NCBI GenBank assembly: GCA_036873135.1
Contig: JAPTYO010000007.1
Location: 60,932,383-60,996,382 of the forward strand
Reading direction: 5' to 3'
From: Clarkia xantiana subsp. parviflora
Lineage: Eukaryota; Streptophyta; Magnoliopsida; Myrtales; Onagraceae
DNA: 64,000 bases
How positions within the stretch are numbered: position 1 is the stretch's first letter; each line of letters opens with the position of its first letter. Shown piece by piece: positions 11,193-20,640 of the stretch. The notes under the pieces are model-generated. The model searched no databases and was not told where the DNA came from. It worked only from the letters and a program-made list of their open reading frames with translations. Both the position numbers and the translations under genes were made by a program.

Positions 11193-11677
11193 TGATGTGC
11201 CTCGGTTTGTCGACACAAAGGTAATTGGATAAAAGTGACAGAAACGGATAAGATGAGAAGGGTGGATGGTAGAACCGTTCACCAATGCTTGATATGATAA
11301 CTCGCCACAAGCAAAGACGTCCGGGTTTGATTCGCCACACTCAAGGATGAGGGATAAGTGCTCTTTACAGCAAAAAACGAAATTCAAACTAAAATTGGCT
11401 AACTCATGCATGGAGAGCAGCCTTTATTGGAAAGCAAATACTAGAAAACATAAGCAAATCAATTCAGAACCCAAGTCTCAAGGTTGGTTGGTTGTTGGGC
11501 GGATTAGCATTGAATGCTAATTGACTTGAGTGTCTCTTGGGCCTTCTTGCATCTGCAGCAGCATTTTAGGCCCTCCATTGGCCATGTTTGTGACATCGAG
11601 TGATTGGGCCACTATTTCGACTTGTAGGAGCAACACCTGGGCTTGGGTACAAAGAACTGTCATCTTGGGGCACATCA
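11193..11677 (-). repeat. E2 5' LTR (485 bp, internally deleted)
   Basis: Nearly identical to 6171-6780 apart from a 118-bp deletion (equivalent of 6337-6454), an 11-bp deletion near 11595 and two tiny insertions; these add up to the 125-bp length difference. The larger deletion removes the TATA box. Confidence 0.9.
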
Positions 11678-11682
11678 CCATA

Positions 11683-12232
11683 TGAGCTCTGGACTGGAAA
11701 AGAGTTGGATCTTACCAGGCTGGGACCTTGGGGTTGCGTAGCATACACGCATCAAACCGACAGCCAATTCGGAAAGTTGGGACCTAGAGGTCTGAAAAGT
11801 ATCTTTATATGGTACTCCGAGAACTCTAAGGGATACGTGTTTGTGGCGGCTCAGGAGAATGGTGGCATGGACGATCATGAGTTCAGAGACGTTACGTTCC
11901 TTGAGGACAAATTTCCTAAGCATGATAACATCAAAACGAAAGAAGTCTTAATTGAACTAGAACTAGATTCTAATAGTCATGTCCCACTTACATCGAGTGG
12001 GAGATTTGACGCGGCAACACCAGTGAACGACATGATAAATAAGAATGGATACATTTTCATAATAAATCCAGTGGGAGGAGTCAATCCAACCACACAGATC
12101 ACTGTTGCTGCGGGTGCGAATCTAGTGGAACATGGTCATCAAGTTGATGAACCGCCGGATGAGAATCCTATAATTCCCCAACTACCTGCTAGTAACAGTG
12201 GGAGTGTTTGGGTGCGCGTTTTCGAAGCGTGA
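11683..12232 (+). pseudogene. E1 integrase C-terminal part
   Basis: Resumes the copia integrase after E2 with ELWTGKELDLTRL, GPWGCVAYTHQ, KLGPRGLKSIFIWYSENSKGYVF, the usual text after PYELW, and continues through FRDVTFLED into the acidic linker before RT. The frame closes at 12232 after LPASNSGSVWVRVFEA. The next recognisable copia sequence is the far C-terminal part of RT, so most of RT, including the YVDD active site, has been deleted between about 12225 and 12270. Confidence 0.85.
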
Positions 12233-12263
12233 GGGCCCAAAAAGACCATGCGGAGCGTGAACA

Positions 12264-12510
12264 AATGAATTTGCATAGTACCTCAGTATGGTTGGCAATC
12301 TGATATACGCCATGCAATCCACTCGTCCGGATATCTGTTACGCTGTGGGCTTATTTGCACTTTTCCAATCAGACCTTGGATATCAACATTTATGAGCCGT
12401 AAAACGAATTATTCAATATCTGAAAGGTACTGCCGACTACGGACTGTGTTATGAGAGTGGTAAGTTTGAATTGACTGGGTTCAATGACGACGACCATGGT
12501 GGCGACGTAA
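12264..12510 (+). pseudogene. E1 reverse transcriptase C-terminal remnant
   Basis: In the frame of the ATG at 12288 the sequence reads MVGNLIYAMQSTRPDICYAVGL, QSDLGYQHL, stop, AVKRIIQYLKGTADYGLCYESG, FELTGF, DDHGGD. This is the conserved stretch between copia RT and RNase H. One in-frame TGA is present near 12392. A frameshift near 12510 separates it from the RNase H frame. Confidence 0.85.
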
Positions 12511-12898
12511 GTCCACCTCTGGAGGAGTATTTCTCCCTGCTAAAGTCGTCATTTCATGTATGAGCAAGAAGAAATCTTGTGTCGCGCTGTCTATGATCGA
12601 ATTCGAATTCGTAGTCCTCTCTAAGAATGCACAGGAGGTTGTCTGTCTAAGGAGACTCTTGACTGCTCTACTTGACGTCGAGGATGGGAGTAAGCCAGTG
12701 AGGATTTACTCTGATAGTCAAGTAGCGATAGAGGCAGTTAAGAATTCAAAGGACCATGTTAGGACGAAACACATTGATGTTAAATATAATTATGCGAAAA
12801 GTATGGTAGAAGACAAACTTATCACATTAGAATACTTGTCCTCTGAGAGTATGGTGGCTGACCCATTAACAAAACCTTTACGCAAGGAAGTTTTCTAA
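12511..12898 (+). pseudogene. E1 RNase H
   Basis: After the frameshift the frame reads STSGGVFL, SKKKSCVALS, VVCLRRLLTALL, VRIYSDSQVAIEAVKNSKDH, RTKHIDVKYNYAKSMVEDKLI, MVADPLTKPL, all diagnostic of copia RNase H, including the Asp in YSDSQ. It would remove the RNA strand during reverse transcription. The open part beginning at the ATG 12560 lacks the first domain strands, which lie in another frame. Confidence 0.88.
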
Positions 12899-14035
12899 AA
12901 GCATGTAAAAAGGCTTGGAATGCGTAGGGTTTAAGAGGCTTGTGTTGTGTCAATAACATTTTGGGATTTTAAAATTAAATAATTTCAATTTGAGTTTATG
13001 ATTTTACGACGTCATGATGGATGAATTACATCGAATTTACGGTCTATAAACTAGTTGTTGGAGTGTAAAACCTCCCAATAAAATATGTCGAATGTGGGCC
13101 TTGCCTCGTCACACAAGCATGGTCATCTTGATGGAGGGGGAAACTCTACCATGTCAAGACCAGCTAAGAACCGCGCTACTTCGAAAGATAAATCTGATTA
13201 GCAAAACGATCATTTGGTTTCGGGGTAACACGACATGATCATTATTTTGTGGATCGCCGTGATGAAATCTGTTCTTCGGAAACCACATTCTGGGCCATAT
13301 GAAAATCTGCGATAGCGTATGGCATTTTCCACTGCCTACAACATGTAAGTTCAGGTTATGCTATCGACGCGCACTTCATACTGTGCGTGCCACGTTCGAC
13401 CATGGGGTCAGGCTCGGTTGTGCTAGGTGGAATCTTTCGAGATTATGATGAGCGCAAACTTCTTCACCTTTAGCGTGTGACTGATCCCGGGTGCTTAATG
13501 AAGGAGCACCCGAAGTATCTTTACCACTCAGAACTCTTATATAAGGTTGGGCTCAATGTTCGCCTCCAAGTGTACGAATGCAGTGCCCGAATAAAAAGGC
13601 CCAGTGACCACGCACTGGAAACCGGTTGAGTTTGACTAAGGATATGAGCAATAGGGATGGTCATGTACACCTGTAATTCTCCAACTTTTGTATTCACTAG
13701 GTGGCCACCAATCAGATATTAGTTGAAGATTGTGAATACTTGTACGGATGCCTTGGAGAAGTATTCCTATGTGGAAACTAGGCAATTGGAGAATAAAAGT
13801 TGACCAGGGATACAACGCGTCACAAAGTAACAGGTTGAAAACAGGTTGGCAATCAAGATTCCGCGGATGCTACAACACTCTTAACCGATGAGTAACACGA
13901 TGTCCGTTGTGTCTGTTGGTCTCACGGCAAACCTCGTATGAACAATTTAGAAGCTGGACTGGATCGAAGATTAAATTTTGATGTGTTGGTCGACAACATA
14001 TTAACAGGCACCCTCCCATTCCGGCGAGTAAGAGC
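12899..14035 (+). other. E1 3' non-coding region
   Basis: About 1.1 kb between the RNase H stop and the 3' LTR. No frame of note. The end GAGTAAGAG just before the LTR is a weak polypurine tract. Confidence 0.5.
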
Positions 14036-14630
14036 TTTTGGCATTAGGTGAATGAGCCACTGTAATAGGAGCCCTTTAATATAAGCCCAACATCCCAGGT
14101 GTTAATTAGTTAATGTTAAATTCGGGATTTCGGGCTAGGCCTAAATCCCAATTGACAAGAGAGACCCAAAATGGGCCTCCCTTTTACCTCACATAGGCCG
14201 GCCGAAACATGTATTAGGGTTGAGGTGGGTTTTGTCCACCTCTTCTTATAAATAGGGAGTATCAGGGATTTATTTATTCAGGGTTAATCACTATTCCTCC
14301 TAAGTGTTGAGATAAAATAAATCCCTCCTCCCTAAAGCACAAGTTTGGCCGAACCATAGAGAAGTAGGTGCCGAATTTATTCAAGCAACTACCCCAGAGA
14401 TCCATCCTGCTGACGAATTGAAAAGAGGCTTTGCTATGGAGACCATTCTGTGTAGGTGATTCCTTAACCAGAATCCTTACAGGAGCCGTCCGACGGATCG
14501 CGAACTCCCGTCTCGATCTTGGGTCTACGGAAAGCTTGAAACTGGTATGTGCCCCTTTCTGCTGCGTAATTAGTTTATCTAGCATGTACACGTGTTTGAA
14601 TATGTAGTAACTATGCCCTAATTTCCATCA
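14036..14630 (+). repeat. E1 3' LTR (595 bp)
   Basis: Partner of 2713-3298. The first two bases have changed from TG to TT. TATAAATAGGG and the TTCCATCA end are kept. Confidence 0.9.
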
Positions 14631-14891
14631 ACCAACAACTATTAAAAAAATTCAACATTGATACGAATCTGTCACTGAAACGCGGATCGGTATCATAACA
14701 GATTATTTAGGCAAAAATAAAGGACCATATTCTCTTTCAAACATCAAAATTGGTTGGATAATACACTATTTATACATCACGAGCATAAACCAATATTTTC
14801 TTAATACAACCAACCGATCTCTACAACAAAATTAACCAATAAGCACATTAACAATGATAGCAATAATATTAGAATTAGTAGGAAGCCTACC
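14631..14891. other. Unassigned flank between E1 and E3
   Basis: AT-rich sequence with no frame or repeat that I recognise. Confidence 0.5.
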
Positions 14892-14985
14892 TGTTAGAGA
14901 ATGACTAAGAGTATACCGAAGGCCTTCACTCACAAGTTCGAGCTTATGGGCTGATTGGTTAAGGCGTACGTCTTATTCCTTAACA
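14892..14985 (+). repeat. E3 5' terminal repeat (94 bp)
   Basis: Direct copy of 15155-15248, with a few differences (ACTAAG/AATAAG, GCTTATG/GCTCATG, CCTTAACA/CCCTAACA). Confidence 0.9.
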
Positions 14986-14988
14986 AGT

Positions 14989-15000
14989 TGTATCAGAGCC
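14989..15000 (+). promoter_or_regulatory. E3 primer binding site
   Basis: TGTATCAGAGCC, one base from the canonical initiator-Met-tRNA complement, three bases after the repeat end. It is followed by GATGGTTCGAATCCCGG, which resembles a tRNA T-arm. Confidence 0.8.
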
Positions 15001-15154
15001 GATGGTTCGAATCCCGGCGGTGACATTTTAAGGAAAAATTGTCGGAAAACCCCCCTTGGAAGGCCAGGTTGGCCGGGCAGAAAGCCCATGTGTACGGACT
15101 AAGTAAAGAGTCCGGGTGTAAACCGATGTTTGCAAACATCAGTTTAAGGGAGGG

Positions 15155-15248
15155 TGTTAGAGAATGAATAAGAGTATACCGAAGGCCTTCACTCACAAGT
15201 TCGAGCTCATGGGCTGATTGGTTAAGGCGTACGTCTTATTCCCTAACA
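15155..15248 (+). repeat. E3 3' terminal repeat (94 bp)
   Basis: Preceded directly by AAGGGAGGG and followed by the CTACC duplication. Confidence 0.9.
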
Positions 15249-15253
15249 CTACC

Positions 15254-15693
15254 TAGTTGGAAACTTTGAGTGAAATTGATGATGAAGAATAAATAAAATG
15301 TCATCAAGCTGTCAGCGGGAGAGAATCCATTAATTTTAAAATGTATAAATAACTCGTACGAGGAAATAGAAGATTAATTTGAAAGTATGTTGCTATGTAA
15401 AAAAATCGCATTTTGTTTGCTATGTTCAACACTGCAATGGGTTTGGGAGTAAAAATGATGTTTTTTTATCTAAAAACGATGCTAATTAAATTGTGTAAAT
15501 AATAACTGTTGTTTTGCTATATAGTCTCTTCTTTGAATTGAGTAAAACAAAACTTGTACAATGAATTAAATGAAAACCAAAATAGGTTGTTTTGAAAAAT
15601 GTATTTTGTTTTGCTGTGTTAACAACTTAAAATTGAGTTGTAAGTAAAAAAGATGTTGTTTGGTTCTATAAGGACACTGGTTGAAGTAATATG
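15254..15693. other. Unassigned AT-rich flank between E3 and E4
   Basis: Rich in TTGTTTTG/AAAAC words. Nothing coding or repetitive was recognised. Confidence 0.5.
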
Positions 15694-15954
15694 GTGTCTG
15701 TTGGGATCAAAATGACATGGCCTTGGAACTTCGAGTAGTGGACTTCTAGATCTCGCCGGGAGCTAGCTCACTCAGGTATCTTTCTTGGTCGCGTGGACCC
15801 TTAGTTTCCTTTGGTGGCTTTGTGCTAGGCGAGGACCTGAAAAGATGTGGGGATGGCCCCTGGTTCCACTTTGAAGCTTAAGTCAGTAATGGATATCGAG
15901 AGAATAATATAGATTAATTGATATATCTTAGAACTTAAATCGAAAGTGAGCCCC

Positions 15955-15962
15955 TATTTATA
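15955..15962 (-). promoter_or_regulatory. E4 LTR TATA box (3' copy)
   Basis: Minus-strand TATAAATA followed by GGGGCTCAC; the same box is at 31409-31416 in the 5' LTR. Confidence 0.65.
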
Positions 15963-16090
15963 GGGAAAATGTTACCGACTTTATGGGGCGGTTACCCTCT
16001 AGGGAGGGTTTTGTCCAGAGTCGGCTTAAGTAGGTGACAAGCAGGTCGCAGCTCATCCTTCCTTAGTCAAGAAGGTTTCTTCCTTCAACA

Positions 16091-16375
16091 GTGGAAGCAG
16101 GTCGCCACCTGTACCTTTCCTTAGGAGGAAGGTTTACTTCTAGGGCGGTGGAAGCAGGTCGCCACCTGTACCTTTCCTTAAGAGGAAGGTTTCTTCCTTC
16201 AACAGTGGAAGCAGGTCGCCACCTGTACCTTTCCTTAGGAGGAAGGTTTACTTCTAGGGCGGTGGAAGCAGGTCGCCACCTATACCTTTCCTTACGAGGA
16301 AGGTTTCTTCCTTCAACAGTGGAAGCAGGTCGCCACATGTACCTTTCCTTAGGAAGAAGGTTTACTTCTGAGAGA
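16091..16375 (-). repeat. E4 LTR 57-bp alternating repeats, 5 monomers
   Basis: Monomers start at 16091, 16148, 16205, 16262 and 16319. Two variants alternate strictly: one ends TTTACTTCTAGGGCG, the other TTTCTTCCTTCAACA, giving a 114-bp dimer. Open frames across them are by-products of the 57-bp (19-codon) period. Confidence 0.9.
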
Positions 16376-16595
16376 GCTTTTGATAATCAACTCGACTTAC
16401 TCTTTAAAATAGAGATCTGGTAGCTTGGTTGCTTCTATCTTTATCAATCATATTTTGAAAGTCGACTTCCTCAAAAGATGATAGTCGACCTTTTACCTTT
16501 GTTTCACCATTCCAAACAAGGTTGGTCGTCGATTCATCAATCTCGCCAATAAACATACTTGGCTCTAATCTGTGTTTTTTAATCGTAACCCAACA

Positions 16596-16607
16596 CTTGC
16601 CCCAGAG
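16596..16607 (-). promoter_or_regulatory. E4 polypurine tract
   Basis: Minus-strand CTCTGGGGCAAG directly before the LTR start TGTTGGG. Confidence 0.7.
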
Positions 16608-16977
16608 ACTTAAGTCGTCAGCTTCATTTATGAAGAGGAGGTCTTGAGTCGAGTATAATTCTTGAACATGTTCAAGCGAGATTCCGTCTCTATCAGTTCA
16701 CTTAATCTCGGTTGGATAGGCTAAAAGTGGATACCTTTAGTCGAGGAGGGATGCTAGTCCCTATGGCTTTCCTGACCGTTGGTCTGGGAGAAGCTGGAGA
16801 GTCACTTTAAGAGATCTCTTGACAGGTATACGGCAACGGCTATATTGCCAGTAGATAAAACAATGAATGATCGTCCTCGGGAAAGCTTCCTCGGGAAGTT
16901 ACCTCCTTCGCGGGAGGTTTTGGGGTATAAATATTGCCCCCCCCCCCCTTTCCTCTATTTCTTCGTTTTCCCCGTTG
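16608..16977 (+). promoter_or_regulatory. E4 aORF promoter region with TATA at 16926-16933
   Basis: Plus-strand TATAAATA followed by a C run and a pyrimidine-rich stretch, ending where E5 inserted. The antisense ORF restarts beyond E5 at 26174. Without E5, TATA and ATG would be about 100 bp apart. E7 and E8 have TATA boxes at the same place relative to their aORFs. Confidence 0.6.
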
Positions 16978-17589
16978 ATTTGTGTCGGACCTAAAATCTG
17001 ACCTAAGGCGATTAACGTTTTGAAACGTGAGATTTGAAAAAAAGTCGCCACTAGTTAATTGTAAGGCTAACTAGAATCCTGAATTACCTGAGAGAATAAT
17101 TGATTAAACACCTAGGTCTAGAATCGGTCTACGATCAGAAGTTCGAGTTCGGGGGTTCTATTACGAATTAAAAATATAATTTTCAATTACGCCCTTTCGG
17201 TACTCAATTTACTTAATTTGCCAGTTTTATCATTTACATACATTACGCCCAATTAATCTAAAAATGTCAAAATTAATCAAATTTCATCATAAAAATATTA
17301 ATCAGATATAATCCTAAATAAAAAAATTAATTATAACCTATAACTCCTAGTAAAAATGAAATCTAAAATACTAAAAAAAAACTTCTAACATGCTATTAAG
17401 TTAAATTTAGTCAATTACAATTAAATTACTAATTAAATTTAACCAACTACCTTCAAATTATTCATTCAATTTAACTAATTACATTTTAACTATTAATTAA
17501 TTAATTATAATATAATAATAATAATAATAATAATAAATATAGAATTTAATAACAAAATAATTAACTAATAAAAAAATAATCAAAACTTA

Positions 17590-18100
17590 CAGCAACAGGA
17601 CCTTACCAGCAGCGGGGGCTTGGAGCGAACGTCGACGGCGCCAGGCAATGACAGCGAAGGCCTGGCGACGGGACGGCGAAGGCCAGGCGACGGGACGGCG
17701 AAGGCCAGGCGACAGGACGCGGAACGGCCAAGGGACAACGACGGAGACCGGCGACGGGGCGCGGAATGCAGCAGTGGGACAGCACGGGCGAGGCTTCGGA
17801 TGGCTCGGGGCGGCGCAGGGCGGTGATGACGGTGCGGGCGACGTCTGGGAGTGCCGGCGTTGGTGGCTACGGCGAAGGTGGTTGCCGGGGCAGGACTGGT
17901 CGGGATCGAGGTGGACAGACGATGGTCCGGCGCTGGTCGGACGGCGTGGCTCGGCCACGAACGGAAGACGGGGAGGACGGTCGGAGTCGGGCTTGGCCGG
18001 CAGAGCGTGGTCACCGGCAAGCGGGGCCGAGGCGCAGTGGTCCAGAGACGGGCGGGCCGTCCGGGCGGAGCAGATCTGAGAAAAAAAAAAACTTTTTCTG
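17590..18100 (-). other. GC-rich block in E5 3' LTR ending at a splice-donor-like GTAAGT
   Basis: A sharply bounded GC-rich block of about 500 bp in an otherwise AT-rich LTR, about 100 bp downstream (minus strand) of the TATA box. Read on the minus strand it ends in TTGCTGTAAGTTTTGATT, a strong 5' splice site consensus, and then enters AT-rich, intron-like DNA. Pro/Arg-rich frames exist on both strands, but those of the two LTR copies differ, so I do not call a protein. It may be captured exon sequence acting as a spliced leader. Confidence 0.5.
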
Positions 18101-18199
18101 AACACTAGAAGACGAAATCGCACGGAACCTGATGAATATTGTATTATTGCTACTTTTTGGTGTTTTTCTGTGTGTCCTTTACAATGTAACCTAGACCCC

Positions 18200-18207
18200 T
18201 ATTTATA
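18200..18207 (-). promoter_or_regulatory. E5 LTR TATA box (3' copy)
   Basis: Minus-strand TATAAATA followed by GGGGTCTAGG; the partner in the 5' LTR is at 25756-25763. Confidence 0.6.
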
Positions 18208-18569
18208 ATAAAAACCTAGTCTAGATTACAGATAAAATTTAAATAAAAAATGCTAACAGATAATTATTCTAGAGAATATTCCTAAGGATATTTATCTTTA
18301 CAGATAATTATTTTTTTGAATAAAAAATAATATCTGGAGATAAATATCTTACAGATAATTTTCTAAAGTAAAAAAAACTAATTATTATGTATATATTTTT
18401 AAATATTCCGAAAATATTAAATAAATTCGAAATAATTTAAAATATATTTTATAATAATTTCCCTAATGTGCCCTTTGAGCATCTTTGGAGACTTTGTGGC
18501 TTGACGCGTCCGGAATTTGACGTATCATGTGTAACGTCGTTACGTCCGGGTCAAAATCGAGTGTTTACA

Positions 18570-18583
18570 GTTTGCCCCTCTTT
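18570..18583 (-). promoter_or_regulatory. E5 polypurine tract
   Basis: Minus-strand AAAGAGGGGCAAAC directly before the LTR start TGTAAACACTCG. Confidence 0.75.
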
Positions 18584-18710
18584 GGACAAACTCCCGTAGA
18601 ATGTGTTCGAAGGGGTTTGTCCAAAGACGAGGAAACACTGATTTTGACCAGAAAGTATATTCTCTTCCAATTCTTCAAAGTCTTCAAGGTGGCTCATATG
18701 CTTATTCTGG

Positions 18711-19345
18711 TGCGGAAAGATAAAACCTCTGTCGGCGGTACGCCTGTTGGCGGTGCCTCTATTAGCGATGCAGAAAGTAAAGCCTCTAGTGGCGGTGCGG
18801 AAAAATAAAGCCTCGGTCGGCGGTGCCCCTATTGGCGGTGGCTCCGTTGGCGGTGCGGAAAGTAGAGCCTCCAGTGGCGTGCGGGAAAGTAAAGCCTCCA
18901 GTGGCGTGCAGAAAATTAAAGCCTCCAGTGGCGTGCGGGAAAGTAAAGCCTCCAGTGGCGTGCGGGAAAGTAAAGCCTCCAGTGGCGTGCGGAAAAGTAA
19001 AGCCTCCAGTGGCGTGCGGAAAAGTAAAGCCTCCAGTGGCGTGCGGAAAAGTAAAGCCTCCAGTGGCGTGCGGAAAAGTAAAGCCTCCAGTGGCGTGCGG
19101 AAAAGTAAAGCCACCAGTGGCGTGCGGAAAAGTAAATCCTCCAGCGGCGTTCAGAAAAGAAAAACCTCGATCGACGATGCCTCCAGTGGCGTGCGACAAG
19201 GAAAAGCCTCTAGTGGCGGTGCAGAAAATAAAACCTCAGATGTCTGAGAAATGCCTCTAGTGGCGTCCGTTTGGAGAAGAGCCTCTAGTGGCGTCCGTTG
19301 GAGAAGAGCCTCTAGTGGCGTTGGTTGGATAAGGGCCTCGAGTGG
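18711..19345 (-). repeat. E5 27-bp minisatellite
   Basis: About ten near-identical 27-bp units (plus strand GTGCGGAAAAGTAAAGCC plus TCCAGTGGC) in the core, with diverged units on both sides. Because 27 is a multiple of 3, all frames stay open and give spurious 9-residue repeat proteins on both strands. Confidence 0.9.
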
Positions 19346-20640
19346 CTTGATGACTTGAATGCATGTCCCTAATTTTTGCCTAAATTGCGCATGACGCGAC
19401 AACTTAGCAGGTTTTTTTTTTTTTAATAATATTTTTTTTAAATCTCTCATATTCTCTCCTTTTGCCACGGTCAAAATTTTAGACCGTGCCCCTCGGTTTT
19501 CCTGATTTTTGCATGGATTTCCCCTTGGGGTTATTATTCCATCGGGATTTTATTTTCTCTCCTTTTGCCATGATTGCAATTTCTGAATTTGCTATCATGC
19601 CCCTCATTTCCTAATTTTTGCATGGATTGCCCCTTGGGGTTTTCATTCCATCGGTATTTTATTTTCTCTTCTTTTGCCATGAGTGCAATTTCTGAATTTG
19701 CTATCATGCCCCTCATTTCCTAATTTTTCCTAGGCTGCCCTTTCGGGTTGTCAACCTAACGGAAGCGCTCTTTTTTCGGTAGCCGATTAAACGGTGGCTA
19801 TGACCCGTACTTTATTTCCCGTCTCGATGCGAGAGTATTTGTAGCCATTTGGAGGGTGTCTGTGACCCTTTCATTTATTTCCTTCGTCGATGTTTCGGGA
19901 GTGCTCTTTCGATTTGTAGCCGTTTTAAGGGTGGCTGTGGCCCTTTCAAATGATTTCCCGGCCTCACAAGATTCAAGAGAATACTCTTTATATGTAGCCA
20001 TTTTGAGGGTGGCTATGGCCCTTTTAACAATCTCCCATCCTCTCAGGATTCGAGGAACACTCTTTGTAGGTAGCCATTTTAGGGGTGGCTGTGGCCCTTT
20101 TTATTTTCCCGCCCTCACAGGATTCGCGGGGTCACTTTTTTTATCTTTAGCCGTTTGGAGGGTGGCTGCGGCCCTTTCACTTATTCTCCGCTTTTGATGT
20201 TGCGGGAGCGCTTTTTATCTGTAGCCATTTGAAGAGTGGCCGTGACCCTTTATTTTGTAGTCGTTTTAGGGACGACTGTGACCCTTTTATTGCTTCATTG
20301 TTCTCACAAGATTTGTACGAACGCTTTCTTTATTTTTCTGTAGCCGATTAAAGGGCGGTTGTGACCCTTAAGAAAACTGAGTTTTTTTTTTTTTTTTTTT
20401 TTTTTTTGGCTTTTTCATCTCACCTTTTGCCATGATATCCCTGCGGGTTTTCAATCATGCCCCTCTCCCTGACTTTTGCCTAGGTTTTCAACTTAGCGGG
20501 AATTTATTTTTTTTCTCTCTTTTTTCTTTTTTCAAATGGAAAGAAAATCTACAGAAACTAATCAACAACAACTATGTTACATGCCCCTAATAGCAGATTA
20601 AACCTTTTAATTTCTCGGAACTTCTCCGGAGGAAAACTTG
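19346..20640. repeat. E5 degenerate repeats: 'TTTTGCCATGA...CCCC' and 'GTAGCCATTT...GGCTGTGGCCC' families
   Basis: At 19480-19740 two or three copies of a ~120-bp unit contain TTTTGCCATGA and TTGCATGGATT. From 19755 to 20380 there are at least seven copies of a ~70-100-bp unit with GTAGCC-TTTTGAGGGTGGCTGTGGCCCTTT. A run of about 27 T follows at about 20381-20407. No coding potential is seen. Confidence 0.8.

Larger units (their letters stand above)
6171..11677 (-). mobile_element. E2: CRM-like Ty3/gypsy chromovirus nested in E1
   Basis: LTRs 6171-6780 and 11193-11677 have perfect 9-bp terminal inverted repeats (TGATGTGCC ... GGCACATCA). The 5-bp duplication CCATA is exact (6166-6170 and 11678-11682). 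The element is on the minus strand: primer site next to the right LTR, polypurine tract next to the left LTR. Domain order on the minus strand is Gag, zinc knuckle, protease, RT, RNase H, integrase, then a C-terminal tail running into the 3' LTR. The TGATG LTR start, the NVSATFNVRDLAPY/ITRSKA text and the coding overlap with the LTR fit the CRM clade of centromeric chromoviruses. Several frameshifts and stops make it non-autonomous now. Confidence 0.92.
2713..14630 (+). mobile_element. E1: Ty1/copia LTR retrotransposon, broken, hosting E2
   Basis: Two directly repeated LTRs (2713-3298 and 14036-14630) bracket a copia interior. The 5' LTR is followed by an initiator-Met-tRNA type primer site. 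Flanks give ATCAA (2708-2712) against ACCAA (14631-14635), a probable target duplication with one change. Domain order is leader, unrecognised gag-position ORF, integrase, remnant RT, RNase H. Subtracting E2 and one copy of its duplication (5512 bp) leaves about 6.4 kb. The central RT, including the catalytic motif region, is missing and several in-frame stops are present, so the copy is dead. LTR sequences differ clearly from each other, which suggests an old insertion. Confidence 0.9.
14892..15248 (+). mobile_element. E3: TRIM (miniature LTR retrotransposon, 357 bp)
   Basis: Two 94-bp terminal repeats (14892-14985, 15155-15248) start TGTTAGAGAATGA and end TTATTCC(T/C)TAACA, with TG...CA ends. 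The 5-bp target duplication CTACC is exact (14887-14891, 15249-15253). A primer site TGTATCAGAGCC (14989-15000) and a polypurine tract AAGGGAGGG (15146-15154) sit in the right places. The 169-bp interior has no coding capacity. It must have moved with enzymes from another element. The two repeats differ at only about 3 sites, so insertion was fairly recent. Confidence 0.93.
15699..16595 (-). repeat. E4 3' LTR (897 bp)
   Basis: Partner of 31151-32164. It carries five 57-bp monomers (16091-16375) where the other LTR has seven, which explains almost all of the length difference. A minus-strand TATAAATA lies at 15955-15962. Confidence 0.9.
16983..18569 (-). repeat. E5 3' LTR (1587 bp)
   Basis: Highly similar to 24493-26124. 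It has an AT-rich part (17150-17580) with an AAT/TAA microsatellite near 17515-17535, a GC-rich block (17590-18090) and a minus-strand TATAAATA at 18200-18207. Confidence 0.9.

Noticed and set aside
15001..15020. A tRNA gene, suggested by GGTTCGAATCCC
   Set aside because: No cloverleaf can be formed; the motif lies inside the TRIM next to its primer site.
16063..16423. ORFs of 91 and 110 codons over the E4 LTR repeats
   Set aside because: By-product of a 57-bp period (19 codons) without stops; present in antisense pairs.
17580..18123. Pro/Arg-rich ORFs (up to 178 codons) in the E5 3' LTR, and 190 codons in the other LTR
   Set aside because: Long frames exist on both strands of a GC-rich block and the two LTR copies differ in frame. 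Composition explains them.
18711..19345. Regular 27-bp repeats, resembling a CRISPR array or a repeat protein gene
   Set aside because: Units are contiguous with no unique spacers, and they are open in several frames because 27 is divisible by 3. It is a minisatellite inside a retrotransposon.
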